Positions 6,430-15,073 of a DNA stretch of 15,193 nt are shown here, piece by piece. The stretch comes from an uncultured Flavobacteriales bacterium (lineage in GTDB: Bacteria > Bacteroidota > Bacteroidia > Flavobacteriales_D > Crocinitomicaceae). The stretch is taken from the NCBI GenBank assembly GCA_905479845.1, contig CAJQOB010000232.1, positions 1 through 15,193 on the forward strand, in the 5' to 3' direction. Position 1 is the first letter of the stretch; every line of letters starts with the position of its first letter. The notes below the pieces were generated by a model. It saw only the letters and a list, made by a program, of their open reading frames with translations. It did no database searches and had not been told where the DNA came from. The translations under genes were made by a program, and so were the position numbers.

Positions 6430-9400
6430 CTAATTCTTCACAAATCGAATTATTTCAACTCTACTATCAGAAATCAACCTCACAGAGTATGCTCCAGGTG
6501 CAAAGTCTCCTAATTCTACTCTATTTATTGAATTAGAAACCAACTTGGTAGATAGTAGAATTTGTCCTTCTACACTATAAACCTCAGCCGTGGCACCATT
6601 CTCCCCATAATTGGCAAGTTGAATATTGATAAACTTTTCTCCCGTTGGGTTGGGATAAATCAGTGAATTCACTTGAATTGTTTCCGTTGGATTCTTTTTA
6701 CGTTCTGCGTTGTTATCATCGCATTCACCGACACAAAAATTCCCCGTAGCTAACATGTTCAAAGCTGCATTAACTGGAACACAAACTTCATTACCATTTA
6801 CACACATTAGTACCCTGTTCTCTTTTCCATTGCAACCTACTGGTGAGGTTACATTTATAGTTTGGGTTAACGATTCAGTACATCCATAACGGGTAATGGT
6901 AAGTGTTATTTGCTTGTCTCCTTCACTATCAAATACAATATCTGTAGGTGACGCGCTTGAGCTTGTACTTGGAGTTGCTCCTGCACCAAAACCCCAAAAA
7001 TACGTGGCTCCATCTGGAGTTACTCCTGTATAGTTAAAGTCGTAGCTTATATCTAAAGAAGTACAAGACCTATTTGCCTCAAATTCTACTATTGGGGATG
7101 GATAAGTTCTTAATGTATTTGTTGTTGTATTGGTAACAACGGCTTCATTAAGGTCGAAATAAATAGACGCAACATTATTAATTACAGTACCTTCTGGCAG
7201 GTTGTTTTTAGGTTTTATTACAAAAATGATGTACCCTTGACTACCCACAGGATCCAAGTCCTTATAAGGTAAATGGATTTGATCAAATTCGAAAATTAAT
7301 TGATTGTCTGGAAGTAGAAAAGAATTGGTAACGGTATGACTTGAACTTAAGATATTCATCGTTGTAAAATCTAGATCTTCATCCAATTGGTCATTTAACA
7401 TGATGTTAATTGCTGGAGCATTTCCCTCATTTTGGAAACGAATTCTGTAGACCAATTCATCATCCATATGAATGTTGTTTTCAGGACCACAACTTTCTGG
7501 AGACACGAGAAGTTTATCATTTGGATCGAAAGCACAAAGAACAGTCTCGTTTAGCGTTTCATATACTGACCCTGAACATGGCCCATTTCCTGGACTCAAG
7601 CTAGCAGTAGTAACAATGTTTCCATTTAAGACCTGGTTAACCATCACTGAAAAGCAAATAGTACAACTTTGACCAGGGTTAAATACAGGTGGTACATAGG
7701 TTACGGTAGTCAATCCAGTGAAGAAGCCAGTTGAAACACTAATATTTGCAGTATCTCCGCAAGTGGTGGTAACTGATCCAGGAATATATGTTGTACCTGG
7801 GTCCAGTAATATTGACAATGTTGGATAGGTTAATGGAACGCCGTTGTTTTCAAAATACACACAGTACATTTGCTCTACGTTTGTGCAGGGTGTAGTGTAA
7901 TCGACTCCGTTATATTGAGCAAACAATGTGATATCATAATCACAGCTATCCGTAGTCAGACAAAAATCATTTCCTGAGCTAGGCCCGTTAGTGATATCTA
8001 TTGAATTCGGTGGTAAGTTATTTGGATTACCGGTGCAATCATCTGAATTCTCCATTGGAGATACAATTAGTGGAGATACAACATAGTCACCTGCATTTAA
8101 ATTGATGCTGTAATCTCCATTGGCATCTGTTTGAGCATAGAATGATTGACCTAGAGTGTTTCCACCTAAATCTTCCTGAACTTGAACCCAAACATTGTTC
8201 ATTGGAATATCTACCGCGCCATCACCATCATCATCACAATCACAATCTTGATTATTATCAAAACCGATGGTTCCAGAAACTTCAGGACCTGTGGATGGCA
8301 CCGTTGGATTACAATCACATGCACTATCGATAATTCCTTGCCCCTCTTTTATTTTTATCCGTTCATTTACTTGGTCGAGAAGAACGGAAAGATTTTCTAT
8401 CAATCCAGAAGGCCACTCTACCTTTAACGAAATAGTTCCCGTATATGTTCCAAAGCCAAAGTGAATTTCATGTGGACTTCCGTCATTTGTATTCACCTCC
8501 TTCATTTGAGAACATAAATCTGTACTAGCAATAATTTTCGCGCCTTCAGCAGAACCAAATCCATTTATAGATTCTAATTTTATAATTAGAGATGAATTCC
8601 CATTGTTAGCATCGTTTGAATAATAATAATTACGGTTATTCGCTAGGAATGAGTTACCGACATACAAATCTAGGAAGCCGTCACAGTTACCATCAGCAAA
8701 AGCGGCTTGAACCGACTCTCGACTCGCTTCCAAAACATCATTTGTCGGCTCAATTCCGTCTGCTTTTTCAAAATAAACACCATTACCATGGTTAATATAA
8801 AGCGCTTTATTCGTCAGTGTGTGATGGTATAAATCCATGTCACCATCGTTATCATAATCACCCCAAGTATCTCTACCATTAGACGTTCCTATATTTTCTG
8901 AAAACGCAAGGTCATCGATTACCATAAACTTCTCGTTACCTAGGTTGTTGAGAATGATTGGCTTGTTACCTCCCGCCTGAGCACTTAGATAGATATCTAA
9001 ATCCAAATCATTATCATAATCTACCAAGCTTGCACCTCTACTCAAAGCATTGTGTGCGCTCAGTGGAAGAACTACTTCTCTGAAATTAAAACTACCTTCA
9101 TTGATAAACAATCTTGCTCTCGGACCATAGGCAGTGGAAACGATATCTAAGTCTCCATCATTATCCATATCACCAACAGAAAACGCTCTAACATTTTGTA
9201 TTATGTTGATGAAGTTCGGAGTTCCAGCATTGGGATCAGCTACGAGCGTGAAACCTCCAGTTCCATCACCGGTATAAATCTGAGCAGTTCTTATTGGAAT
9301 AGGAGAGGTAGAATTAAAACCAACGAGCATATCAATGTTCCCATCTTCATTGAAATCGGCAAGGGTTGTTCCTCCTCGTCCCTGATTTGGACCAAATGTA

Positions 9401-11127
9401 GTGGTGAATAAATCAAATTTTGTAAAGGACAAGTTTCCATTGTTTCTGTACCAATGCAATGTACTTGCTGCATAAAAATCAGCGCCTGATCGAGTCACTA
9501 AATCTTTATCGCCATCGTTATCTATATCAGCCCACCCAACGATTGATTCTCCTCCAACATTAGTGGTAAGACCAGGGAAGGCAACATTTGAAAATGAAAC
9601 AGCGCTAGCTCCATTGTTTTGATAAGTAACATGTTTCTCTCCTACTACATCAGTCAAATGATGTAAATCTATATCACTATCATCATCATAATCTACATAA
9701 CTAAATGAGCCTCCGATTGATCCTCCAAAATTATCAGTTACCTGAACACCTGTAGTTTCTTTCGTTAATATTCCAGTAGACACAGGGGGCGTTGTTGTAA
9801 AAAGGTTTAATGCTTCTTGCACAGCTGCCTCAGCATTTAAGCGGGTAACGGCTGAATCCAATTTGAACTGATCATGAAGAGCAATGTTATCATTAAAGTA
9901 AATTGAATTTGTATGTGAAGTTCCTCCTGAGATATATATTTCAGAAGTAATATTTACACCTGTTGTTTGTAATAAGTCAATAATATCCGGTGTTTTTAAA
10001 TTAGGGTTTACTGATTTTATTAATGCTACAACTCCAGCAATTACAGGAGAGGCAAAGGAAGTAGCAGCTCCAATCGATATTATATCAACCTTATCGTTAT
10101 GGGTTAGCGTTGTTCCCTGCCAAAACATCTGATCGGCATTTGTTAACGTAGTAAAATAAGTATAACCTGGAACAGCAGTAACCGATATTACATTTTCATA
10201 AGATGCGGGATAAAGATATTGATGTACTGAGTTAGTAGGCCCACAATGTAGTTGACCATTTCCTGCAGCAGCAACAACGACAACACCCTTGGCTGTGATT
10301 TCATCAATAAAAGTTTGTTCAAGAGCTGATCCTGTAGAACAACGGGTATAAAAACTCATATTAATTACTTTAACGCCTTCTGATACCATTCTTTGCGCGG
10401 TAGTAGTCCAAAGCCCAAAGGGATGATTACTAAAGTATAATTGTGAATTGTAACCTGCTCCGGCTCCAATCCTAGCATGTGCTTTAATGCCATTATTCGG
10501 CTGAGCACAAGCATGACTAGCTACAGCAAATCCATGTGAAAAAGCCGTAGAAGGAAGGGTTCCGCAATTTGGGCCATTGCAATCCAAATATTCAATCTTA
10601 CATCTCAAATCATCCATTATTGGATCTGATATCGAATGTAAATCTGTATCTATCACTCCAATTTTCACAGCAGGACTACCACAGGTTATGTCCCATGCTT
10701 CAGGCATATTAACATGTCTAAATGGAGCACTATGAATATGATTCGTATCTAAATCATCTGGGGTTCCACAACCACCATTTAAAATTTCACCCTCTGGTAA
10801 TTCTTCTATTAAAGAGAAATAATTTTGAGCTTGTAAATCAGCCATCAAGGTAATATCATCACAAACGACATAATAAATGTCCTTCAATACAGGGTGATCC
10901 TGAAACAAGAAGAATTCTTTCTCAAATGTAAAAACGTCATAATTATTAAAGATTTGATTAATGCTGCCGTCTTGAAATAAAACGTTCAATGTCCCATCAG
11001 GATTAGTAATTACATCAGGAACATGACTTGGGTTTGTAATGGCTACCCTAAAAGTTGGTTGATAAGCTTGACCATACGATGAAAGACCTAAACTAAGGAG
11101 TATTGCTACTATAAATAATTTACACAT
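6430..11127 (-). CDS. Giant T9SS-secreted subtilisin-like serine protease with FG-GAP, ASPIC/UnbV and beta-sandwich domains
   Basis: The 1565-residue protein has a signal peptide (KLFIVAILLSLGLSSYG-Q, ~20 residues). Residues ~135-440 are an S8 peptidase: Asp160 in IGVIDTD, His198 in FSHGFAVASH, oxyanion Asn290 in AAAGN and Ser357 in ATSFASPVIAG. Residues ~465-830 hold at least seven FG-GAP/VCBS-type calcium-binding loops (e.g. DIDNDGDKD, DMDNDGDLD, DYDNDGDMD). Residues ~849-935 match ASPIC/UnbV (HFGFG, VEWPSG, IKIKEG). Next comes an SdrD_B-like module (~950-1060) with a very acidic DCDCDDDGDG loop, then a DUF7619/DUF11-like sandwich (~1195-1340, DPNDK to SIYFDLNEAVVTN), a PKD-like domain (~1345-1435, YFWGFGAG) and a type A sorting tail (~1489-1565, YPNPTGEKF to IRFVKN). 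It should be exported by Sec plus the type IX system and act outside the cell, with Ca2+ needed for folding. The N-terminal ~110 residues may be a propeptide. It lies 134 bp downstream of the LytTR regulator gene, on the same strand. Its substrate is unknown. Confidence 0.9.
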   Translation of the reverse strand: MCKLFIVAILLSLGLSSYGQAYQPTFRVAITNPSHVPDVITNPDGTLNVLFQDGSINQIFNNYDVFTFEKEFFLFQDHPVLKDIYYVVCDDITLMADLQAQNYFSLIEELPEGEILNGGCGTPDDLDTNHIHSAPFRHVNMPEAWDITCGSPAVKIGVIDTDLHSISDPIMDDLRCKIEYLDCNGPNCGTLPSTAFSHGFAVASHACAQPNNGIKAHARIGAGAGYNSQLYFSNHPFGLWTTTAQRMVSEGVKVINMSFYTRCSTGSALEQTFIDEITAKGVVVVAAAGNGQLHCGPTNSVHQYLYPASYENVISVTAVPGYTYFTTLTNADQMFWQGTTLTHNDKVDIISIGAATSFASPVIAGVVALIKSVNPNLKTPDIIDLLQTTGVNITSEIYISGGTSHTNSIYFNDNIALHDQFKLDSAVTRLNAEAAVQEALNLFTTTPPVSTGILTKETTGVQVTDNFGGSIGGSFSYVDYDDDSDIDLHHLTDVVGEKHVTYQNNGASAVSFSNVAFPGLTTNVGGESIVGWADIDNDGDKDLVTRSGADFYAASTLHWYRNNGNLSFTKFDLFTTTFGPNQGRGGTTLADFNEDGNIDMLVGFNSTSPIPIRTAQIYTGDGTGGFTLVADPNAGTPNFINIIQNVRAFSVGDMDNDGDLDIVSTAYGPRARLFINEGSFNFREVVLPLSAHNALSRGASLVDYDNDLDLDIYLSAQAGGNKPIILNNLGNEKFMVIDDLAFSENIGTSNGRDTWGDYDNDGDMDLYHHTLTNKALYINHGNGVYFEKADGIEPTNDVLEASRESVQAAFADGNCDGFLDLYVGNSFLANNRNYYYSNDANNGNSSLIIKLESINGFGSAEGAKIIASTDLCSQMKEVNTNDGSPHEIHFGFGTYTGTISLKVEWPSGLIENLSVLLDQVNERIKIKEGQGIIDSACDCNPTVPSTGPEVSGTIGFDNNQDCDCDDDGDGAVDIPMNNVWVQVQEDLGGNTLGQSFYAQTDANGDYSINLNAGDYVVSPLIVSPMENSDDCTGNPNNLPPNSIDITNGPSSGNDFCLTTDSCDYDITLFAQYNGVDYTTPCTNVEQMYCVYFENNGVPLTYPTLSILLDPGTTYIPGSVTTTCGDTANISVSTGFFTGLTTVTYVPPVFNPGQSCTICFSVMVNQVLNGNIVTTASLSPGNGPCSGSVYETLNETVLCAFDPNDKLLVSPESCGPENNIHMDDELVYRIRFQNEGNAPAINIMLNDQLDEDLDFTTMNILSSSHTVTNSFLLPDNQLIFEFDQIHLPYKDLDPVGSQGYIIFVIKPKNNLPEGTVINNVASIYFDLNEAVVTNTTTNTLRTYPSPIVEFEANRSCTSLDISYDFNYTGVTPDGATYFWGFGAGATPSTSSSASPTDIVFDSEGDKQITLTITRYGCTESLTQTINVTSPVGCNGKENRVLMCVNGNEVCVPVNAALNMLATGNFCVGECDDNNAERKKNPTETIQVNSLIYPNPTGEKFINIQLANYGENGATAEVYSVEGQILLSTKLVSNSINRVELGDFAPGAYSVRLISDSRVEIIRFVKN

Positions 11128-11261
11128 GATTCTTTTCTATTGAATTTTAACATGGCAAGAAATTAAAATTATCAATATAGAATTTCGAAAACGCGTATGT
11201 GGTTGGCCTCAATTATTCAGTGGTCAACTATACTTATTTTATAAAATGTACAATGTATATT
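11128..11261 (-). promoter_or_regulatory. Upstream region of the protease gene with 21-bp-spaced direct repeats
   Basis: This 134-bp gap separates the LytTR regulator from the protease and must hold any separate protease promoter. On the plus strand GTGGTT (11199-11204) and GTGGTC (11220-11225) are direct repeats 21 bp apart, start to start, the spacing of two helical turns typical of LytTR-family sites. The same stretch can be read as an inverted repeat, GTTGGCC (11201-11207)/GGTCAAC (11221-11227). No convincing TAnnTTTG promoter and no strong terminator for the regulator gene was found. Regulatory function is inferred from spacing and position only. Confidence 0.3.
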
Positions 11262-12008
11262 CTACGCGGATCTTTCTTTCAAGACATTTAAAAAATCATC
11301 CTTTCTTCTTCGGGACACTTCTATTTCAATTCCATCTTTTAAAAGAACAGAGCCTCCCTTATGATACTCCTTTACGTACTTTAGATTGACAATGCAAGAC
11401 GCACTTACTCGATAAAACATAGATTTCGGTAAGATTTGCTCGTAATTTTTTAATGTCTTTGAAGTAGTTTTTTGACTTCCATTGGAAAAATGAAAAATAG
11501 TGTAGTTACTATCTGCAGAGCATCGAATGATGTCAGTTAAATCAACAAATGAGATTTTGTTAGATTCATGAATAGCCAATTGCTTTTCATCATCATTTTT
11601 ACTGTAATTACCCAGAATAGACTCGAGATAGTCTTTTGTAATGAAGCTATTCTTGGATAGTTTTTTCGCCTTTTCAATGGCATTTTGTAAATGTGCGCTA
11701 TCTATAGGCTTTAAAATATAATCGATCGCATTGAATTGAAAAGCTTGAATTGCAAACTCATCATATGCCGTAACGAAGATCGTTTGAAAATCGATATCGG
11801 AAATCTTTTTCAGCAGGTTAAATCCACTACCATCCGTAAGATTAATGTCGAGTAAAACCAAATCTGGTTTTGTTTCTTTTATTAATTCCAGTCCTGATTT
11901 TACAGAGTGAGCCTCACCGACAATACTGTCTTCACTAAATCTATCCTCAATAATTTGCTTTAAATTATTGCGAACTGATTTTTCATCGTCAATTATTACA
12001 ATCTTCAT
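11262..12008 (-). CDS. LytTR-family response regulator
   Basis: The 248-residue cytoplasmic protein has an N-terminal receiver domain (1-~120) with the acidic pair Asp7/Asp8, phospho-acceptor Asp54 in VLLDINLTDG, Thr80 in FVTAYDEFA and Lys100 in ILKPID. After a linker, residues ~145-245 form a LytTR DNA-binding domain (ISFVDLTDIIRCSADSNYT, MFYRVSASCIVNLKYVKEY, IEVSRRRKDDF). All phosphorylation residues are intact. It starts at ATG 1 nt after the stop of the sensor kinase gene, so the two are one operon and form a cognate LytS/LytTR-type pair. LytTR proteins usually bind direct repeats about two turns apart; a candidate lies upstream of the protease gene immediately downstream. Target genes are not known from sequence. 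Confidence 0.93.
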   Translation of the reverse strand: MKIVIIDDEKSVRNNLKQIIEDRFSEDSIVGEAHSVKSGLELIKETKPDLVLLDINLTDGSGFNLLKKISDIDFQTIFVTAYDEFAIQAFQFNAIDYILKPIDSAHLQNAIEKAKKLSKNSFITKDYLESILGNYSKNDDEKQLAIHESNKISFVDLTDIIRCSADSNYTIFHFSNGSQKTTSKTLKNYEQILPKSMFYRVSASCIVNLKYVKEYHKGGSVLLKDGIEIEVSRRRKDDFLNVLKERSA

Positions 12009-12009
12009 A

Positions 12010-14907
12010 TTATAGTGGGAATGTAATTACTATTCTTGTTCCTGCTGGCTTATTTTCGTCATTTATTAAGTCAATAATATTAAACGAATATTTTTTACCC
12101 GTTGCTTTGTAGTGTAATTTTAAGCGCTCCTTGGTGATCTGCATTCCCATAGATTCTTTCTTAAGATTTTTAATTTCATTCAGTTTTCTAGATGCTTCTC
12201 TACCAATTCCATTGTCTTCAATTGTACAAAGCATTTCAGTTTCGTTTTTTAAGGTAAATGAAATACTAAGTTCAAGATCATCGGTTTCTTTAGGGGCTAA
12301 TCCATGTAAAATTGCATTTTCAACGAATGGCTGAATGACCATTACCGGGATATAAAAAGAATCTTCATAAATTTCTTGATCTCTCGTTATTGAGTATGAA
12401 AATTTATCTGAGAATCGTAATGTTTCCAATTCCAGATACAACGTAAGCATTTCAATCTCAGTTTCTATCTCTATGATTGGATTTTTGGATGATTCAAGAA
12501 CCATGCGTATCAATTTACCAAAATTGACGACATGGTTGGATGCAACATTTTTATCAAGTGTATTGATTGCATTTCGGATTGCACTTAATGTATTGAATAC
12601 AAAATGAGGATTCATTTGAGATCTCAATGCCTTTAACTCAGATTTCACAGTCATGAGTTTTTCCTTCTCTAATAATTTCAGTTGTTCTTCTTTTTTGTTT
12701 ACAACGAATTCCCTTAGTTTGAAAGTTGCAACAATACTGGAAATGAAGAGTAGAAATATTAAGATGATAAACCACCACTTTTTCCAAAATGGAAGGTCAA
12801 TTTCGAAGTCTATTTTCTTGCTTTTACTCCATACGCCGTCTTCGTTTGCAGCTTGTACTTCAAATGTATATTTCCCATCTACAAGTGAGGGATAATTCAC
12901 ACTTCTTGTGTTTGTTATGATCCAATCATCACTTACACCGAGCATTCGATATCTGTAGAGTACCTTTCCTTGACTTCGATACGATAGCCCCGTAAAATTT
13001 ATCTGTATATAATGATGGTCATAAGGAAGTGAGTATTCGGATTTCAAAAACACTTTTTTATTTCCAATGAGAATAGTGTGGAAATAAAGATCAGGGGCGG
13101 TTGTGTTCTTTTTAATGTCATGTTTATTGAATGTTGCCACTCCTTTGTTTGTTGCTACCCAAATAATATCACCTACTCCTGTTACACTGTTCACTTCACG
13201 TGTAGGCAAACCATGAATTTCTGTAATTCTCTGAACATCAAATTGATTGTTGACTGATTTTATTAGTCGATTAAGTCCAGTAGTTGTGGAAACCCAAAGG
13301 ACTTCATCTTCATCAATAAAAATATCGGATACAATGTTACCTGTTAAACCATTGGCCTCCGTAATGTTTGTAATCGAATTTTCTTCCCATAGGATCAAAC
13401 CTTTAAACCGACTACCAATTAAAAGAGTACCATTTTCTAGTTGATCTATATCTTCAATTCGATCTTTAAATAAATCCGATTTGGAGACCATGCTAACAAG
13501 CGCTCGATCCTGATACTTAAAAAGTCCATTGTTCGTTCCTATCCAAACATTTCCATTGGCATCTTCAAAGACCTTATTCACCCGAACACCTTTGCTCGAA
13601 TAAACTAAAACTCCTTTATTTCTGACTTCAAATTCAGCTGTTGAGTACAAAATTGTTAATCCACTTTTTGTAATTAATAGGTGGTTTAAATATGGAATCT
13701 TATCTCCACTTTCGTTTTCTTCAATTCTAAAAGATTTGAGGTATTCTTTGCTTATTTTCTCTTTGAATACATGTACAGGTGGTTGATTGTTTCTTAACTG
13801 AAATAAAGATCCATTATGATTCCCTACAAATATCTCACCTTCACTTGTTTTGTGCAACGAAAAAACACGATTTGCTAATTCATCTTTGCCAAGTAGCTGA
13901 ACATGGATCTGCGGTTTCGGAATATAATAAATCCCATTATTTTGAATTGCTAGCCAAACTCCCCCTGAATGATCTTCAAAAATGCTTGAAATGTTTTTAC
14001 CTTCAAACAATGTTTCAATTGGATGATCTCCTTTATAGGCTTCCTGAATATTTTTGTAAGTTTTTATCCCACCATTGTAGTAAGCCATCCAAACTCTTCC
14101 TTTGCTGTCGATATAAGCTTTGCTCAAGCCTTGCGATTTCTCCCCAAGCTTTCTAGACACAAATTCAGCACCCTTTTTATATCCTAAAACACCATCAACA
14201 TAAATTAAAAAATCACTTGTAGAAATCGGAAAGAGATAGATTTTCTTTCCATACTGACCATTCTCCATTTCAACAGTCACCCTTCCTGTTTTAAAATCAA
14301 ATTGATCTGTCCTATTTTCTTTATCGAAAGATCTTAAACCATAAACTAATAGATCCTTTCCATCTTTATAAATACCTATTTCACCTGTGTCCTTTTGAGT
14401 GGTAGTCTCATAGATAAAGGCTCCACCCTTTTGAATTGTACCAAATCCGAATCTATTCCCCGTAAAAGTCAATGTTTCATCTGAATCAATGGAAATACTT
14501 CTAATATATTGGTCAGGAATTATTCTTTTCAGCTTGTCATTGTGCTTAAATGGATATATTTTCCCCTCTTCAAAAAAGCATAATTGACTATTAAAAGTTA
14601 GGAACCAAACCCTCCCTTTAAAGTCCTCATACATATGGAATACTGTATTATCAGTTAATCCATCATTCGTATTGAAATTTTCAAATTCATAACCATCAAA
14701 TCGTGAAACACCAGCATCTGTACAAAACCATATATTCCCCCTTTTATCTTGTAAAATCTCATAGACCTCGGAACTTGGCAGACCTTCTCTTGCACCGTAC
14801 TTGATGTATTCAAAAGTTCTTTCTTGGCTATGGCTCAAAAAACTCAAAGAAAATAGTGACCAAAGTACTATAACTTTTAGATTCAGATAAAAGGGGTTCT
14901 GTTTCAT
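12010..14907 (-). CDS. Propeller-type LytS family sensor histidine kinase (Reg_prop, Y_Y_Y, His_kinase, HATPase)
   Basis: The preferred start is the ATG at 14907, giving 965 residues and a clean signal peptide (MKQNPFYLNLKVIVLWSLFSLSF, ending near SHSQ). The frame also opens 13 codons earlier at a TTG (14946), which is disfavoured. Next comes a long periplasmic beta-propeller of Reg_prop repeats (about residues 30-625) with motifs such as QDKRGNIWFCTDAGVSRFDG, DANGNVWIGTNNGL and DEDEVLWVSTTTGLNRL. A Y_Y_Y domain follows (~645-710, YRYRMLGVSDDW, YTFEVQAANEDGVWS), then one membrane helix (WWFIILIFLLFISSIVATF, ~720-740) and a coiled linker. The kinase core is His_kinase type: the phospho-acceptor His768 lies in SQMNPHFVFNT, the N box in PFVENAILHG and the G box in EDNGIGRE. 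It lacks the DNA-binding domain of hybrid SusR-like regulators; that role falls to the adjacent LytTR gene. The ligand is probably extracellular but unknown. Confidence 0.93.
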   Translation of the reverse strand: MKQNPFYLNLKVIVLWSLFSLSFLSHSQERTFEYIKYGAREGLPSSEVYEILQDKRGNIWFCTDAGVSRFDGYEFENFNTNDGLTDNTVFHMYEDFKGRVWFLTFNSQLCFFEEGKIYPFKHNDKLKRIIPDQYIRSISIDSDETLTFTGNRFGFGTIQKGGAFIYETTTQKDTGEIGIYKDGKDLLVYGLRSFDKENRTDQFDFKTGRVTVEMENGQYGKKIYLFPISTSDFLIYVDGVLGYKKGAEFVSRKLGEKSQGLSKAYIDSKGRVWMAYYNGGIKTYKNIQEAYKGDHPIETLFEGKNISSIFEDHSGGVWLAIQNNGIYYIPKPQIHVQLLGKDELANRVFSLHKTSEGEIFVGNHNGSLFQLRNNQPPVHVFKEKISKEYLKSFRIEENESGDKIPYLNHLLITKSGLTILYSTAEFEVRNKGVLVYSSKGVRVNKVFEDANGNVWIGTNNGLFKYQDRALVSMVSKSDLFKDRIEDIDQLENGTLLIGSRFKGLILWEENSITNITEANGLTGNIVSDIFIDEDEVLWVSTTTGLNRLIKSVNNQFDVQRITEIHGLPTREVNSVTGVGDIIWVATNKGVATFNKHDIKKNTTAPDLYFHTILIGNKKVFLKSEYSLPYDHHYIQINFTGLSYRSQGKVLYRYRMLGVSDDWIITNTRSVNYPSLVDGKYTFEVQAANEDGVWSKSKKIDFEIDLPFWKKWWFIILIFLLFISSIVATFKLREFVVNKKEEQLKLLEKEKLMTVKSELKALRSQMNPHFVFNTLSAIRNAINTLDKNVASNHVVNFGKLIRMVLESSKNPIIEIETEIEMLTLYLELETLRFSDKFSYSITRDQEIYEDSFYIPVMVIQPFVENAILHGLAPKETDDLELSISFTLKNETEMLCTIEDNGIGREASRKLNEIKNLKKESMGMQITKERLKLHYKATGKKYSFNIIDLINDENKPAGTRIVITFPL

Positions 14908-15021
14908 TAAAAGGTTTAGATGCCTAGTTGATTTTAATAAGTACAATCAAGTTGTATTATGTCACAATCGTAAAGTTAGTGGAATCTTTATGAAAAGGGC
15001 ACTCGTATCCACCTTCAACAA

Positions 15022-15049
15022 TATATAAGCAATTGAGATTGCTTATATA
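15022..15049. terminator. Perfect 12-bp hairpin, possible terminator of the right-edge gene
   Basis: TATATAAGCAAT (15022-15033) pairs perfectly with ATTGCTTATATA (15038-15049) around a TGAG loop. It lies 24 nt downstream of the stop of the right-edge minus-strand gene and ~115 bp upstream of the sensor kinase start. The stem is AT-rich and the minus strand continues TTGTTG instead of a solid T-run, so termination is plausible but not certain; it could also be an operator-like palindrome for the kinase operon. Confidence 0.45.
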
Positions 15050-15073
15050 ATTCTCAACTAAGAGTCTGTAGAC

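Noticed and set aside
8142..8333. Plus-strand frame with a run of six His residues
   Set aside because: It is the antisense shadow of the Asp-rich GAT/GAC tract in the secreted protease; no start signal or independent support.
8680..9680. CRISPR-like or tandem DNA repeats in the middle of the protease gene
   Set aside because: The recurring ATCATT/ATCACC patterns come from repeated Asp codons in FG-GAP calcium loops; repeats are protein-level, with no spacer structure.
11228..11261. Terminator for the LytTR regulator gene
   Set aside because: The AT-rich TTTTATAAAA and TGTACA palindromes are too short, with no T-run after a stable stem.
13779..14156. Plus-strand 125-codon frame inside the sensor kinase gene
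   Set aside because: Cys/Leu-rich antisense frame over the propeller repeats, with no recognizable domain.
14908..14946. Thirteen-codon N-terminal extension of the sensor kinase
   Set aside because: It begins at TTG and would put charged residues before an otherwise clean signal peptide; the ATG at 14907 is preferred.
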